Both the position numbers and the translations under genes were made by a program. The notes under the pieces were generated by a model, which worked only from the letters and a program-made list of their open reading frames with translations, did not search any database and was not told where the DNA came from. From positions 1,860,001 to 1,924,000 of the forward strand of contig NZ_AP022615.1 in NCBI RefSeq assembly GCF_010730745.1: a DNA stretch of 64,000 nt, written 5' to 3'. Shown here in pieces: positions 51,600 through 59,658 of this stretch; position 1 is the stretch's first letter, and the number at the start of each line of letters is the position of its first letter. This stretch comes from Mycobacterium heidelbergense (lineage in GTDB: Bacteria; Actinomycetota; Actinomycetes; Mycobacteriales; Mycobacteriaceae).

Positions 51600-51920
51600 T
51601 CAGGCCAGGCTCAGGAACAGTTTTTCCAGCTCGTCGATCGACAAAGCGGGCGCACCAGCCGGCCGGTCCTCCGACGGCGCGATGCAGTCACGCAGGCCGG
51701 AGGCGATGATTTTGAAGCCGGCGCGATCCAGCGCCCGCGATACCGCCGCCAACTGGGTGACGACGTCTTTACAGCTGCGTCCCTGCTCGATCATCGAGAT
51801 GACGCCCCCGAGCTGACCCTGCGCCCGGCGTAACCGGGCGAGGACGGCATCGATGTCGCCCTGGCGATGCCTGGCGACGTCGACGTTAAGCGGTGAACTG
51901 CCGCGCACTTCTTTTGCCAT
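51600..51920 (-). CDS. CsoR/CstR-family repressor lacking the metal-ligand His
   Basis: This 106-residue all-helical DUF156 protein has Cys50 and Cys79, spaced 29 residues apart as in CsoR (Cys36/Cys65) and in the persulfide sensor CstR (Cys31/Cys60). The CsoR copper ligand His would be residue 75, and here it is Gly (IIASGLRDC). That pattern points to thiol/persulfide sensing rather than Cu(I). ATG 51920 has GGAGG only one base upstream, and GTG five codons in has 13-base spacing, so the start is uncertain by a few residues. Two matching operators lie just upstream. It heads a unit with the DsbA-like and DUF302 genes. Confidence 0.88.
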   Translation of the reverse strand: MAKEVRGSSPLNVDVARHRQGDIDAVLARLRRAQGQLGGVISMIEQGRSCKDVVTQLAAVSRALDRAGFKIIASGLRDCIAPSEDRPAGAPALSIDELEKLFLSLA

Positions 51921-51934
51921 ACCTCCTTCATACC

Positions 51935-51950
51935 ATACCCCGCCGGGTAT
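51935..51950. promoter_or_regulatory. CsoR/CstR-type operator 1
   Basis: ATACCC-cgcc-GGGTAT, a perfect 6-bp-arm palindrome 15 bases upstream of the CsoR-family gene. The GC core with AT ends is the usual CsoR/CstR site plan. Confidence 0.75.
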
Positions 51951-51966
51951 TTCCCCATCTCGTGAT

Positions 51967-51982
51967 ATACCCTATGGGGTAT
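51967..51982. promoter_or_regulatory. CsoR/CstR-type operator 2
   Basis: ATACCC-tatg-GGGTAT has the same arms and spacer as operator 1, with centres 32 bases apart (about three turns). It lies 120 bases before the mmpS start, so the repressor may act on both divergent units. Confidence 0.75.
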
Positions 51983-52101
51983 GGTATGACGATGGGTGCC
52001 CGCCGGCCCTCAGGCGCAGGCCAAACGGCCCTATCGGCCGCGGCGAGGCGGGCCGAGACTCCGTACCGGGAAGACCGGGTCACGAGCGAAAGGAAACGTC
52101 A

Positions 52102-52533
52102 GTGTCCACGTTTCTGATGCGGGCTTGGGTGCCGCTCGTCGTCGTGGCGGCGGTTGCCCTGGGCGGCGTCGCCGTCGACCGGCTCCGCGGTGTTTTCGGC
52201 TCCGACGCGATCTTCACCGCGACGGGCAGCAGCGCCGAACCACTCGAGCCCTCGCATGTCAAGCGGGTGACCTACGAGGTCTACGGACCCGGCGGCACGG
52301 CGGGAAGCGTCAGCTACCTCGACACGAACGCGCAGCCGCAACGGGCAGACTTCGCCACACTGCCGTGGACCGTCACGATCACGACAACCGCGCCCGCCGT
52401 GATCGCCAGCGTGGTGGCGCAGGGCAACAGCGACGACATCGGGTGCCGCATCACCGTCAACGGTGTGCTCAAGGACGAACGATCCTCGGTCGGGCGCCAC
52501 GCCCAAACTTCCTGTCTGGTGAAGGCCGCATGA
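52102..52533 (+). CDS. MmpS family transport accessory protein
   Basis: This 143-residue MmpS has one membrane anchor (about residues 7-25) and a periplasmic beta domain (VKRVTYEVYGPGGTAGSVSYLD, DIGCRITVNGVLKDE). GTG 52102 has AAAGGAA upstream; the open frame extends further but into the operator region. The stop overlaps mmpL as ATGA. It is paralogous to the MmpS at 720, sharing the KRxTYExxG and CRxxVNGVxxxE features. Confidence 0.92.
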   Translation: MSTFLMRAWVPLVVVAAVALGGVAVDRLRGVFGSDAIFTATGSSAEPLEPSHVKRVTYEVYGPGGTAGSVSYLDTNAQPQRADFATLPWTVTITTTAPAVIASVVAQGNSDDIGCRITVNGVLKDERSSVGRHAQTSCLVKAA

Positions 52534-55448
52534 CCACCGACAACGACGCTCGCCCGAAATTCATGCGGTTCGTCCGCAGGTTCGCCGTGCCCATCCTGCT
52601 GGGATGGCTGCTTGTGACCGTCGCCCTGAATGTGCTTGTTCCGCCGATCGAGTCAGTCGCGCGAAATCACGCGGTGACGATGTCACCGCACGACGCGCCG
52701 GCGATGATCGCCGCCAAGCGCATCGGCGCAACCTTCCATGAGTCGGACTCCGACAGCATCGCGATGATCGTCCTGGAGAGCAGCAATCCGCTTGGCGAGG
52801 AGGCGCACCGCTATTACGACGGGCTGGTGAAAGAGCTGCGGGCCGACCCCAAGCACGTGCAGCACGTCCAGAACGTGTGGGGCGACCCGCTCACGGCCGC
52901 CGGCGTCCAGAGCCGGGACGGCAAAGCCGCTTACGCCCAACTCAATTTGGCCGGAAACCAGGGCAGCACCGAGGGAAACGAGTCCGTCAAAGCGGTACGG
53001 GACGTCGTCGGCAAGTCGGCACCTCCGGCGGGGCTCAAGGTTTACGTCACCGGTCCGGCACCGCTGACAACGGACATGAACGAAGCCGCCGACAAAAGCA
53101 TGTTCACAATGATGGGCGTGACCGGTGTGGTCATCATGATCATGCTTTTCATCGCCTACCGTTCCGTCAGCACGGTGCTCCTGGTTCTCGTCATGGTTGG
53201 TTTCGAGATGGGCACGGCCCGAGGGCTTGTCGCGCTGCTCGGGAACTCCGGCCTGTTGGGGTTTTCGACGTTCGTCGTCGCGATGCTGTCCTCGCTCGCG
53301 ATTGCGGCGGGAACCGATTACGCGATCTTTCTGATCGGTCGGTACCAGGAGGCTCGCCAGGCCGGTCAGGATCGAGAAACCGCCTACTACACGATGTTCC
53401 GCGGGACCTGGCACATCATCTTGGGCTCGGGGTTGACCATCGCCGGCGCCACCTTCTGCCTCCACTTGGCGCGACTCTCGTATTTCAGGGCGCTGGGCAT
53501 TCCGTCCGCAGTGGGGTTGCTCGTCGTCGTCGCGGGAGCCCTGACCGCGGCGCCCGCCGTGGTCGCGGTGGCCACCCGGTTCGGTTGGCTCGACCCGAAA
53601 CGGATGATCAAGACGCGCGGGTGGCGGCGCGTCGGCACCGCAACGGTGCGCTGGCCCGGCGCGGTATTCGCGGCCGCACTGGCCATCGCCATCGTCGGCA
53701 TCCTCATCATGCCGAGCATGAAGGTCAGCTACAACGACCGCTTCTACATCCCGGCCAACCTGCCGTCGAACGTCGGATACGCGGCCGCCGAGCGCCATTT
53801 CAGCGCCGCCACAATGAATCCCGACATCCTGATGATCGAGAGCGATCACGACATGCGCAACAGCGGCGACATGATCATCCTGGACAGGCTGGCCAAGGAC
53901 GTCTTTCGCTCGCCGGGAATCGCGATGGTACAAAGCATCACCCGCCCGTTGGGCGGTCCGATCGAGCACACGTCGATACCGTTCCAGATCAGTGCCCAAT
54001 CGATCCCGATCCAGCAGAACCTGCAATTCATGAGGGACCGCACGGCCGACATGCTCACCATGAGCGACGATCTCGGCGCCATGATCGCCTCGATGCAGCG
54101 GATGCAGGGCTTGCTCGGGCAGATGAGCGGCGCGACCCATCACATGGTCGGCGATACGCGCGAGATGCACGCCACGCTGGACGAGATGCGCGACCATCTG
54201 GCAGATTTCGATGACTTCGCGCGCCCGTTTCGCGGTTATTTGTATTGGGAGCCACACTGTTTCAACATCCCGGTCTGCTGGGCTTCCAGGTCGGTGTTCG
54301 AGGCGATCGACGGGGTGGACAAGTTCAGCGAGAACATGAGCACGCTGATCAAGGACATGGACAACGTCGACGCGATCGTGCCCCAGATGCTCGCCGAGTT
54401 TCCGCCCATCATCGCCGTCGCGAGGTCCATGCAGGCGACCCTGCTCACCATGCACAGCAGCTTCTCGGGCCTGGTCACGCAAATGGCCCAGATGACCGAC
54501 ACGGCCAGCGCGATGGGTCAGGCCTTCGACGCCTCCAGAAGCGGCGACTACTTTTACCTGCCCCCGGAAGCGTTCCAGAACGCCGACTTTCAGCGCGGCC
54601 TGAAATTGTTCCTGTCGCCGGACGGCAAGGCCGCGCGCTTCATCATCACCCACGACGCGGACCCGGCAACTCCGGCGGGCATATCCGCGGTCAAGCCGGA
54701 ACTGGCCGCCGCACAGCAAGCGGTGAAGGGAACCAACCTGACCGGCGCGAGGTTCTACCTCGCCGGCACCGCCGCGATATACCGCGACATCCAGGCGGGC
54801 TCCCAATACGATCTGCTGATCGTCGGAATAGCGGCCCTGACACTGATTTTCGCGGTCATGGTGATGATCACCCGGGCCTTGGTCGCGTCTCTGGTGATCG
54901 TCGGGACGGTGTTGCTCTCGCTGGGCGCCGCCTTCGGACTCTCGGTATTGGTGTGGCAACACCTCGTGGGTCTGGACTTGAACTGGATCGCGCCGGTGTT
55001 CGGGTTGATCATCCTGCTCGCCGTTGGTTCCGACTACAACCTGTTGCTGGTGTCACGGTTCCAGGAGGAGATCGGCGCCGGGCTGAAGACCGGCATCGTC
55101 CGCTCGATGGGCGAAACCGGGGGCGTCGTGACGGCGGCGGGGCTGGTGTTCGCCTTCACCATGATGTCGATGGCCGCCAGCGATCTCCGCTCAATCGGGC
55201 AGGCCGGCACGACGATCGGACTCGGCCTGCTCTTCGACACCCTGGTCGTGCGCTCCTTGATGACGCCGTCGATCGCGGCGCTGCTCGGGCGCTGGTTCTG
55301 GTGGCCGATCCGCGTGCGCCCGCGCCCGGCCAGCTCCATGCTGCGGCCCTTCGGACCGCGTCGACTCGTTCGTTCGCTTCTTCTCGGTGAGGATGCCGGG
55401 GCGCCCACCGCCAAGGCCGAGAATGCCATGGCCTCGGCGGCGCGGTGA
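52530..55448 (+). CDS. MmpL family RND transporter
   Basis: This 972-residue transporter has proton-relay pairs GTDYAIF (Asp near residue 263) and GSDYNLL (Asp near 835), the periplasmic FHESDSDS, and a Met-rich helical segment MLTMSDDLGAMIASMQRMQGLLGQMSG (about 505-535) in the second periplasmic loop. It exports an unknown lipid or small molecule. ATG 52530 overlaps the mmpS stop. It is clearly paralogous to the MmpL at 1160 along its length. A CsoR/CstR-type repressor is divergently encoded, which is an uncommon neighbour for MmpL. Confidence 0.95.
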   Translation: MTTDNDARPKFMRFVRRFAVPILLGWLLVTVALNVLVPPIESVARNHAVTMSPHDAPAMIAAKRIGATFHESDSDSIAMIVLESSNPLGEEAHRYYDGLVKELRADPKHVQHVQNVWGDPLTAAGVQSRDGKAAYAQLNLAGNQGSTEGNESVKAVRDVVGKSAPPAGLKVYVTGPAPLTTDMNEAADKSMFTMMGVTGVVIMIMLFIAYRSVSTVLLVLVMVGFEMGTARGLVALLGNSGLLGFSTFVVAMLSSLAIAAGTDYAIFLIGRYQEARQAGQDRETAYYTMFRGTWHIILGSGLTIAGATFCLHLARLSYFRALGIPSAVGLLVVVAGALTAAPAVVAVATRFGWLDPKRMIKTRGWRRVGTATVRWPGAVFAAALAIAIVGILIMPSMKVSYNDRFYIPANLPSNVGYAAAERHFSAATMNPDILMIESDHDMRNSGDMIILDRLAKDVFRSPGIAMVQSITRPLGGPIEHTSIPFQISAQSIPIQQNLQFMRDRTADMLTMSDDLGAMIASMQRMQGLLGQMSGATHHMVGDTREMHATLDEMRDHLADFDDFARPFRGYLYWEPHCFNIPVCWASRSVFEAIDGVDKFSENMSTLIKDMDNVDAIVPQMLAEFPPIIAVARSMQATLLTMHSSFSGLVTQMAQMTDTASAMGQAFDASRSGDYFYLPPEAFQNADFQRGLKLFLSPDGKAARFIITHDADPATPAGISAVKPELAAAQQAVKGTNLTGARFYLAGTAAIYRDIQAGSQYDLLIVGIAALTLIFAVMVMITRALVASLVIVGTVLLSLGAAFGLSVLVWQHLVGLDLNWIAPVFGLIILLAVGSDYNLLLVSRFQEEIGAGLKTGIVRSMGETGGVVTAAGLVFAFTMMSMAASDLRSIGQAGTTIGLGLLFDTLVVRSLMTPSIAALLGRWFWWPIRVRPRPASSMLRPFGPRRLVRSLLLGEDAGAPTAKAENAMASAAR

Positions 55449-55510
55449 GAACCGCGGGCGTCGACGACGGTGCGCTGACGGACGTGGTCCTGCATTTCCT
55501 CGAAAAGTAG
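55445..55510 (+). CDS. Tiny coupled frame after mmpL, doubtful
   Basis: A GTG overlapping the mmpL stop as GTGA opens a 21-codon frame that starts MRTAGVDDGAL and ends HFLEK. The coupling is suggestive, but length and lack of homologs that I know leave it doubtful. It may be a remnant of a larger gene. Confidence 0.25.
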   Translation: MRTAGVDDGALTDVVLHFLEK

Positions 55511-55546
55511 CCGGCGGCTAGGTCCCACACAGCTCGCGCACATCTT

Positions 55547-55565
55547 TAGCTCGTAAACAGAGCTA
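55547..55565. promoter_or_regulatory. MarR-type operator
   Basis: TAGCTC-gtaaaca-GAGCTA, perfect 6-bp arms, ends 3 bases before the marR ATG. There is no ribosome binding site, so a leaderless mRNA starting at or in this site is likely, and binding would block it. Confidence 0.65.
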
Positions 55566-55568
55566 TAT

Positions 55569-56030
55569 ATGGATGCAGTGAAATCAAGCCCCGACCTGGT
55601 CGCCGACATGTTCGGCGTCGTCGGCAGGTTCCGGCGCCAACTGCGCCGATCGGCCGGTCGGGGGTTCGATTCGGCGCGGCTCACCGAGTCGCAGTCGGAG
55701 TTGTTGTGGCTCGTCGGCCGGCGACCGGGGATCTCGGTGCGCGCCGCCGCCGCGGAACTCCGACTCGTGCCCAACACCGCCTCGACCCTGGTCTCCAAGC
55801 TGGTGGCCGACGGCCTGCTCATCCGGACGGTGGACGAGACGGACCGCCGGGCCTGCCAGTTACGGCTCGCCGAGCCCACCCAGCACATCGTCGACGCGTC
55901 CCGGGCCGCCCGGCGTGGGCTGATGTCGGAGGTGCTCGGCGAACTCGATGACGATCAAATCGAGTCTTTGACAAAGGGATTGGAGGTCCTTGACACGATG
56001 ACCCAACTATTGCAGGAGCGGCGAGCATGA
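55569..56030 (+). CDS. MarR family regulator of the ABC exporter
   Basis: This 153-residue winged-helix protein has ESQSELLWLVGRRPGISVRAAAAELRLVPNTASTLVSKLVADGLLIRTVDETDRRA (about residues 41-95), the MarR DNA-binding region with the wing Asp-Arg-Arg. The stop overlaps the ABC ATPase gene as ATGA. It probably represses its own operon through the palindrome at 55547-55565. Confidence 0.93.
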   Translation: MDAVKSSPDLVADMFGVVGRFRRQLRRSAGRGFDSARLTESQSELLWLVGRRPGISVRAAAAELRLVPNTASTLVSKLVADGLLIRTVDETDRRACQLRLAEPTQHIVDASRAARRGLMSEVLGELDDDQIESLTKGLEVLDTMTQLLQERRA

Positions 56031-56848
56031 GCGAACGACTGCCGATGGCGATCGACTGCCGAAACCTGACCTACCGGTACGGACGGTTCACCGCGGTCGA
56101 CGACGTGACCTTGCAGGTGCGGCCCGGTGAGACCATGGGCCTGCTCGGACCCAACGGCGCCGGAAAGACGACGCTGGTCCGCATGTTCACCACCTTGACC
56201 CCCGTGCAGCACGGCGAATTGTGCATTTTCGGCATGGACGCCCGCGATCGGACCATCGACATCCGGAGCAACCTCGGCTATGTCCCCCAACAACTTTCGA
56301 TCGAGCCCACGCTGACCGGCCGGCAGAACGTGCACTGGTTCGCCCGGCTCTACGGCGTGCCGCGCGCCCGCCGGGCCGAACGCGTGGAGCAGGCGCTGGA
56401 CGCCATGGAGCTTCGCGACGTGGCCGACCGGCCGGCGGGAACCTACTCCGGCGGCATGGTGCGCCGCCTCGAGGTGGCCCAGGCGCTGGTCAACCGCCCG
56501 TCGCTGCTGGTGCTCGATGAGCCGACCGTCGGGCTGGATCCGATCGCCCGCGACGGCGTCTGGCAACAGGTGCAAAACATGCAGGCGCAGTTCGGCATGA
56601 CGGTGCTGCTCACCACGCATTACATGGAGGAGGCCGACGCGCTGTGTGATCGGGTCGCGCTGATGCACCGCGGGGCGTTGCGGGCCGTGGGCACGCCCAC
56701 CGAGCTCAAGGCCCAGATAGCACCCGGCGCCACGCTCGAAGACGTGTTCCGCCACTACGCGGCGTCCGGTCTGTCCGATCACACGGAGACTTCCGGTTCT
56801 TTCCGCGAAATCCGTTCCAGCAGAAAGGTCGCCAGCCGTGCCAGTTGA
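56027..56848 (+). CDS. ABC exporter ATP-binding protein, DrrA-like
   Basis: This 273-residue ATPase is of the daunorubicin-resistance (DrrA) group. Walker A is GPNGAGKTT near residue 46, the signature YSGGMVRRLE near 144, Walker B LLVLDEP near 163, and the H-loop TTHYMEEAD near 203. It powers the permease encoded next, with which it overlaps by 11 bases. Drug or lipid export is likely, and the substrate is unknown. Confidence 0.94.
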   Translation: MSERLPMAIDCRNLTYRYGRFTAVDDVTLQVRPGETMGLLGPNGAGKTTLVRMFTTLTPVQHGELCIFGMDARDRTIDIRSNLGYVPQQLSIEPTLTGRQNVHWFARLYGVPRARRAERVEQALDAMELRDVADRPAGTYSGGMVRRLEVAQALVNRPSLLVLDEPTVGLDPIARDGVWQQVQNMQAQFGMTVLLTTHYMEEADALCDRVALMHRGALRAVGTPTELKAQIAPGATLEDVFRHYAASGLSDHTETSGSFREIRSSRKVASRAS

Positions 56849-57665
56849 CAGCGCCGCCGACGCCCCGGTAGCCGCCCCGGTCCGCGCCCCGCGCGGATGG
56901 CAGCGCGTCCCCGCGACGCTGGGCCGCATCGGCGCGTTCGCGATCGTCGAACTGCAGAAGCTGCGGCACGATCGGACCGAGCTCGTCACCCGGATGGTGC
57001 AACCGGCGCTGTGGCTGCTGATCTTCGGCACCACGTTCAGCAAGCTGCACGTCGTCCACACCGGGCCGGTGTCCTATCTGGCCTTCCTGGCGCCGGGAAT
57101 CATCGCCCAGTCGGCGCTGTTCATCTCGATCTTCTATGGCATACAGATCATCTGGGATCGAGACGCCGGCATCCTCGCCAAGCTCATGGTGACCCCGGCG
57201 CCGGCGTCGGCGCTGATCACCGGCAAGGCGTTCGCGGCCGGCGTGCGATCGGTCGCCCAGGTCGTCGGCGTGCTGGCGCTGGCGTACCTGATGAACGTCG
57301 GGCTGACCGTCAATCCGCTGCGAATCCTGGCGGCGATGGCCACGGTCATGCTCGGCGCCGCGTTCTTCGCCTGCCTGTCGATGACGCTGGCCGGGCTGGT
57401 TCGCAGTCGCGATCGCCTGATGGGGATCGGCCAGGCCATCACGATGCCGTTGTTCTTCGCGTCCAACGCGCTGTACCCGGTCGACGTGATGCCGGCCTGG
57501 CTGCGCGCGCTGAGCAAGGTCAACCCGCTCAGCTACGAGGTGGGCGCGCTGCGGGCGCTGTTGATCGGCACCCCGTTCAACCCGATCGACATCGTCGTGC
57601 TGGCGGTGGCCGCGGTGGCCGGAATCGGCACGGCGTCAACGCTTCTCCGCCGCCTCGTGGCTTAG
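56838..57665 (+). CDS. ABC-2 type exporter permease, DrrB-like
   Basis: The 275-residue protein has six predicted spans after a 30-residue Pro/Ala-rich N-terminus. The ABC-2 motif near LMGIGQAITMPLFFASNALYPVDVMPAWLR (about residues 193-222) is typical of DrrB-like permeases. It completes the marR-ATPase-permease operon. It ends 175 bases before fbpC. Confidence 0.93.
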   Translation: MPVDSAADAPVAAPVRAPRGWQRVPATLGRIGAFAIVELQKLRHDRTELVTRMVQPALWLLIFGTTFSKLHVVHTGPVSYLAFLAPGIIAQSALFISIFYGIQIIWDRDAGILAKLMVTPAPASALITGKAFAAGVRSVAQVVGVLALAYLMNVGLTVNPLRILAAMATVMLGAAFFACLSMTLAGLVRSRDRLMGIGQAITMPLFFASNALYPVDVMPAWLRALSKVNPLSYEVGALRALLIGTPFNPIDIVVLAVAAVAGIGTASTLLRRLVA

Positions 57666-57670
57666 GTCAC

Positions 57671-57717
57671 CAATCGTTACCCGCCCGTGACGATTTCGGG
57701 CCGACACTCAATCGTTA
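57671..57717. promoter_or_regulatory. Direct CAATCGTTA repeats upstream of fbpC
   Basis: CAATCGTTA occurs at 57671-57679 and 57709-57717, 38 bases apart. A partial inverted match (TGACGATT) lies between. They fall in the 175-base gap before fbpC and could bind a regulator. Confidence 0.3.
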
Positions 57718-57840
57718 GCCAACCGCGACTTCGGGCTCCGGCCGCGACAGGCGAATTGCGCCCTTCCCCTGTGTTTCACTGCCTCCTAACGGATTCGACC
57801 GCGTCAAGCGGCAGATGAAAGTGGGGATGGGTAGAGGGCT

Positions 57841-58842
57841 ATGTCGTTCTTCGAAGAGGTGCAAAAGTTGCGTGGCGCGGCGGCAAGCGTGCCGCGCCGG
57901 CTGGCCATCGCGGCGGTGGGGGCCGCGCTCTTGTCCGGCCTGGTCGGTGCCGTCGGCGGTTCGGCTACCGCGGGGGCGTTCTCCAAGCCGGGTCTTCCGG
58001 TGGAATACCTGCAGGTGCCGTCGCCGTCGATGGGCCGCGACATCAAAGTCCAGTTCCAGGGGGGCGGATCGCACGCGGTCTATCTGCTCGACGGTCTCCG
58101 CGCCCAGGACGACTACAACGGTTGGGACATCAACACCCCGGCCTTCGAGGAGTACTACCAGTCGGGGCTGTCGGTGATCATGCCGGTGGGCGGACAGTCC
58201 AGCTTCTACACCAACTGGTACCAGCCGTCGCAGGGCAACGGGCAGAACTACACCTACAAGTGGGAGACGTTCCTGACCCAGGAGATGCCCGCGTGGTTGC
58301 AGGCCAACAAGCAGGTTTCACCGACCGGAAACGCGGCGGTGGGGCTGTCGATGTCGGGCGGCTCCGCGCTGATCCTGGCGGCGTACTACCCGCAGCAATT
58401 CCCTTACGCCGCTGCGCTCTCCGCCTTCCTCAACCCGTCCGAGGGCTGGTGGCCGACGCTGATCGGCCTGGCGATGAACGACTCGGGCGGTTACAACGCC
58501 AACAGCATGTGGGGCCCGTCCACCGACCCGGCCTGGAAGCGCAACGACCCGATGGTCCAGATTCCGCGGCTGGTTGCCAACAACACCCGGGTCTGGGTCT
58601 ACTGCGGTAACGGCACCCCCAGCGACCTCGGCGGCGACAACATGCCGGCGAAGTTCCTGGAAGGCCTCACGCTGCGCACCAACCAAACCTTCCAGAACAA
58701 CTACGTGGCCGCGGGCGGGCGTAATGGGGTGTTCAACTTCCCGGCCAACGGGACACACTCGTGGCCCTACTGGAACCAGCAGCTGGTCGCCATGAAGCCC
58801 GACATCATCCAGGTGCTCAACGGCGTCAACAACTCCGCCTAG
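57841..58842 (+). CDS. fbpC: Antigen 85C, diacylglycerol acyltransferase/mycolyltransferase
   Basis: This 333-residue secreted enzyme transfers mycolic acid between trehalose monomycolates and onto arabinogalactan, and binds fibronectin. A signal peptide (about residues 1-45, cleaved before FSKPGLPVEYL) precedes the alpha/beta hydrolase domain. The catalytic Ser lies in GLSMSGGSA, the Glu in FLEGLTLRTNQ and the His in GTHSWPYW. Sequence is very close to M. tuberculosis FbpC (Rv0129c), but the Ala/Pro-rich tail of that protein is shortened here to VNNSA. Confidence 0.97.
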   Translation: MSFFEEVQKLRGAAASVPRRLAIAAVGAALLSGLVGAVGGSATAGAFSKPGLPVEYLQVPSPSMGRDIKVQFQGGGSHAVYLLDGLRAQDDYNGWDINTPAFEEYYQSGLSVIMPVGGQSSFYTNWYQPSQGNGQNYTYKWETFLTQEMPAWLQANKQVSPTGNAAVGLSMSGGSALILAAYYPQQFPYAAALSAFLNPSEGWWPTLIGLAMNDSGGYNANSMWGPSTDPAWKRNDPMVQIPRLVANNTRVWVYCGNGTPSDLGGDNMPAKFLEGLTLRTNQTFQNNYVAAGGRNGVFNFPANGTHSWPYWNQQLVAMKPDIIQVLNGVNNSA

Positions 58843-58864
58843 GAGGCTGAGAACACCGACGATC

Positions 58865-58908
58865 CAGCATCGGCGGCGGCGCACCGGTCAGCGCTGCCGC
58901 CGATGCTG
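58865..58908. terminator. Strong hairpin between fbpC and convergent gene
   Basis: CAGCATCGGCGGC and GCCGCCGATGCTG are perfect 13-bp arms, extendable by GGCGC against GCGCT to about 18 bp with an 8-base loop. It suits a bidirectional terminator. Confidence 0.75.
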
Positions 58909-58922
58909 CATTGGTCGACCTG

Positions 58923-59603
58923 TTAACCGACGGTGGCGCGGCGGTCCTGGTGGTAATACGTGTATCCGGTTGTCAGCGCGCATGTGGCCGAGGCGACCAC
59001 CAGCATCGCGGTGCCGTTGACGACCAGGCTGATGCAGCCGCCCACCGTGGCGCCCAGGGTGAAGCTGGCGAACAGCAGGAAGTAGCCGAGCCAGTCCGAC
59101 GCCTTTCCACCGGCGATATGGCGTTCGATGCCCTGGCCCATCTTGACCAGCGTGCCGGTCACGTAGCTCAGCGGCACCGACACCTCGCCATCCTTGACGA
59201 ACGAGGTGTTCAACGCGCCAATGCCGAAGACCACCAGCATGACTGGCGGGAAATCGAGAAGGCTTTCCTCCCACCCCTCGTCGATGAGGTCCACCACGGT
59301 GGCGGCCACCAGGCTGAAGGTGGTCAGCATCGTGGGGCCGTGGGGATGCGCCGTCCAGAAACGCCGCCTGCACATCGACGCGACCACCACGCCGGCGACG
59401 AAGCACAGCAGCAGCAACCCCGCCGTGATCGACAGCGTCACGTCCCGCCGGAAGTAGCCCAACACGGCGCGTTGAGCGTTGCCGGTCATGAACGTCACGA
59501 AGTATCCGGCGGAGTGGGTGAACGCGGTCGCGCCGAGCACGCCGGCCAGCACCGCCAGCACCCACGACAACCTCGCCTCGCTATCGAAAATCTCGCTCGT
59601 CAC
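58923..59603 (-). CDS. DUF1275 (YoaK-like) membrane protein
   Basis: This 226-residue integral membrane protein has about six hydrophobic spans and the DUF1275 motifs GYFVTFMTGNAQ near residue 33 and FGIGALNTSFVKDGEVSVPLSYVTGTLVKMG (about 125-155). Function is unknown. GTG 59603 is the start. It lies where Rv0128 lies in M. tuberculosis; I am not certain that they are orthologs. Confidence 0.85.
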   Translation of the reverse strand: MTSEIFDSEARLSWVLAVLAGVLGATAFTHSAGYFVTFMTGNAQRAVLGYFRRDVTLSITAGLLLLCFVAGVVVASMCRRRFWTAHPHGPTMLTTFSLVAATVVDLIDEGWEESLLDFPPVMLVVFGIGALNTSFVKDGEVSVPLSYVTGTLVKMGQGIERHIAGGKASDWLGYFLLFASFTLGATVGGCISLVVNGTAMLVVASATCALTTGYTYYHQDRRATVG

Positions 59604-59658
59604 GCGAACATGCTTTCAGAACCGGTCAGTTCGCGCAGCGCGGCGATCTAAACGAGAG

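Noticed and set aside
51996..52529. N-terminal extension of the second MmpL
   Set aside because: It runs through mmpS in another frame; ATG at 52530 coupled to the mmpS stop is the start.
52683..54962. 759-residue antisense frame over mmpL
   Set aside because: Shadow of the MmpL gene; no motifs or ribosome binding site.
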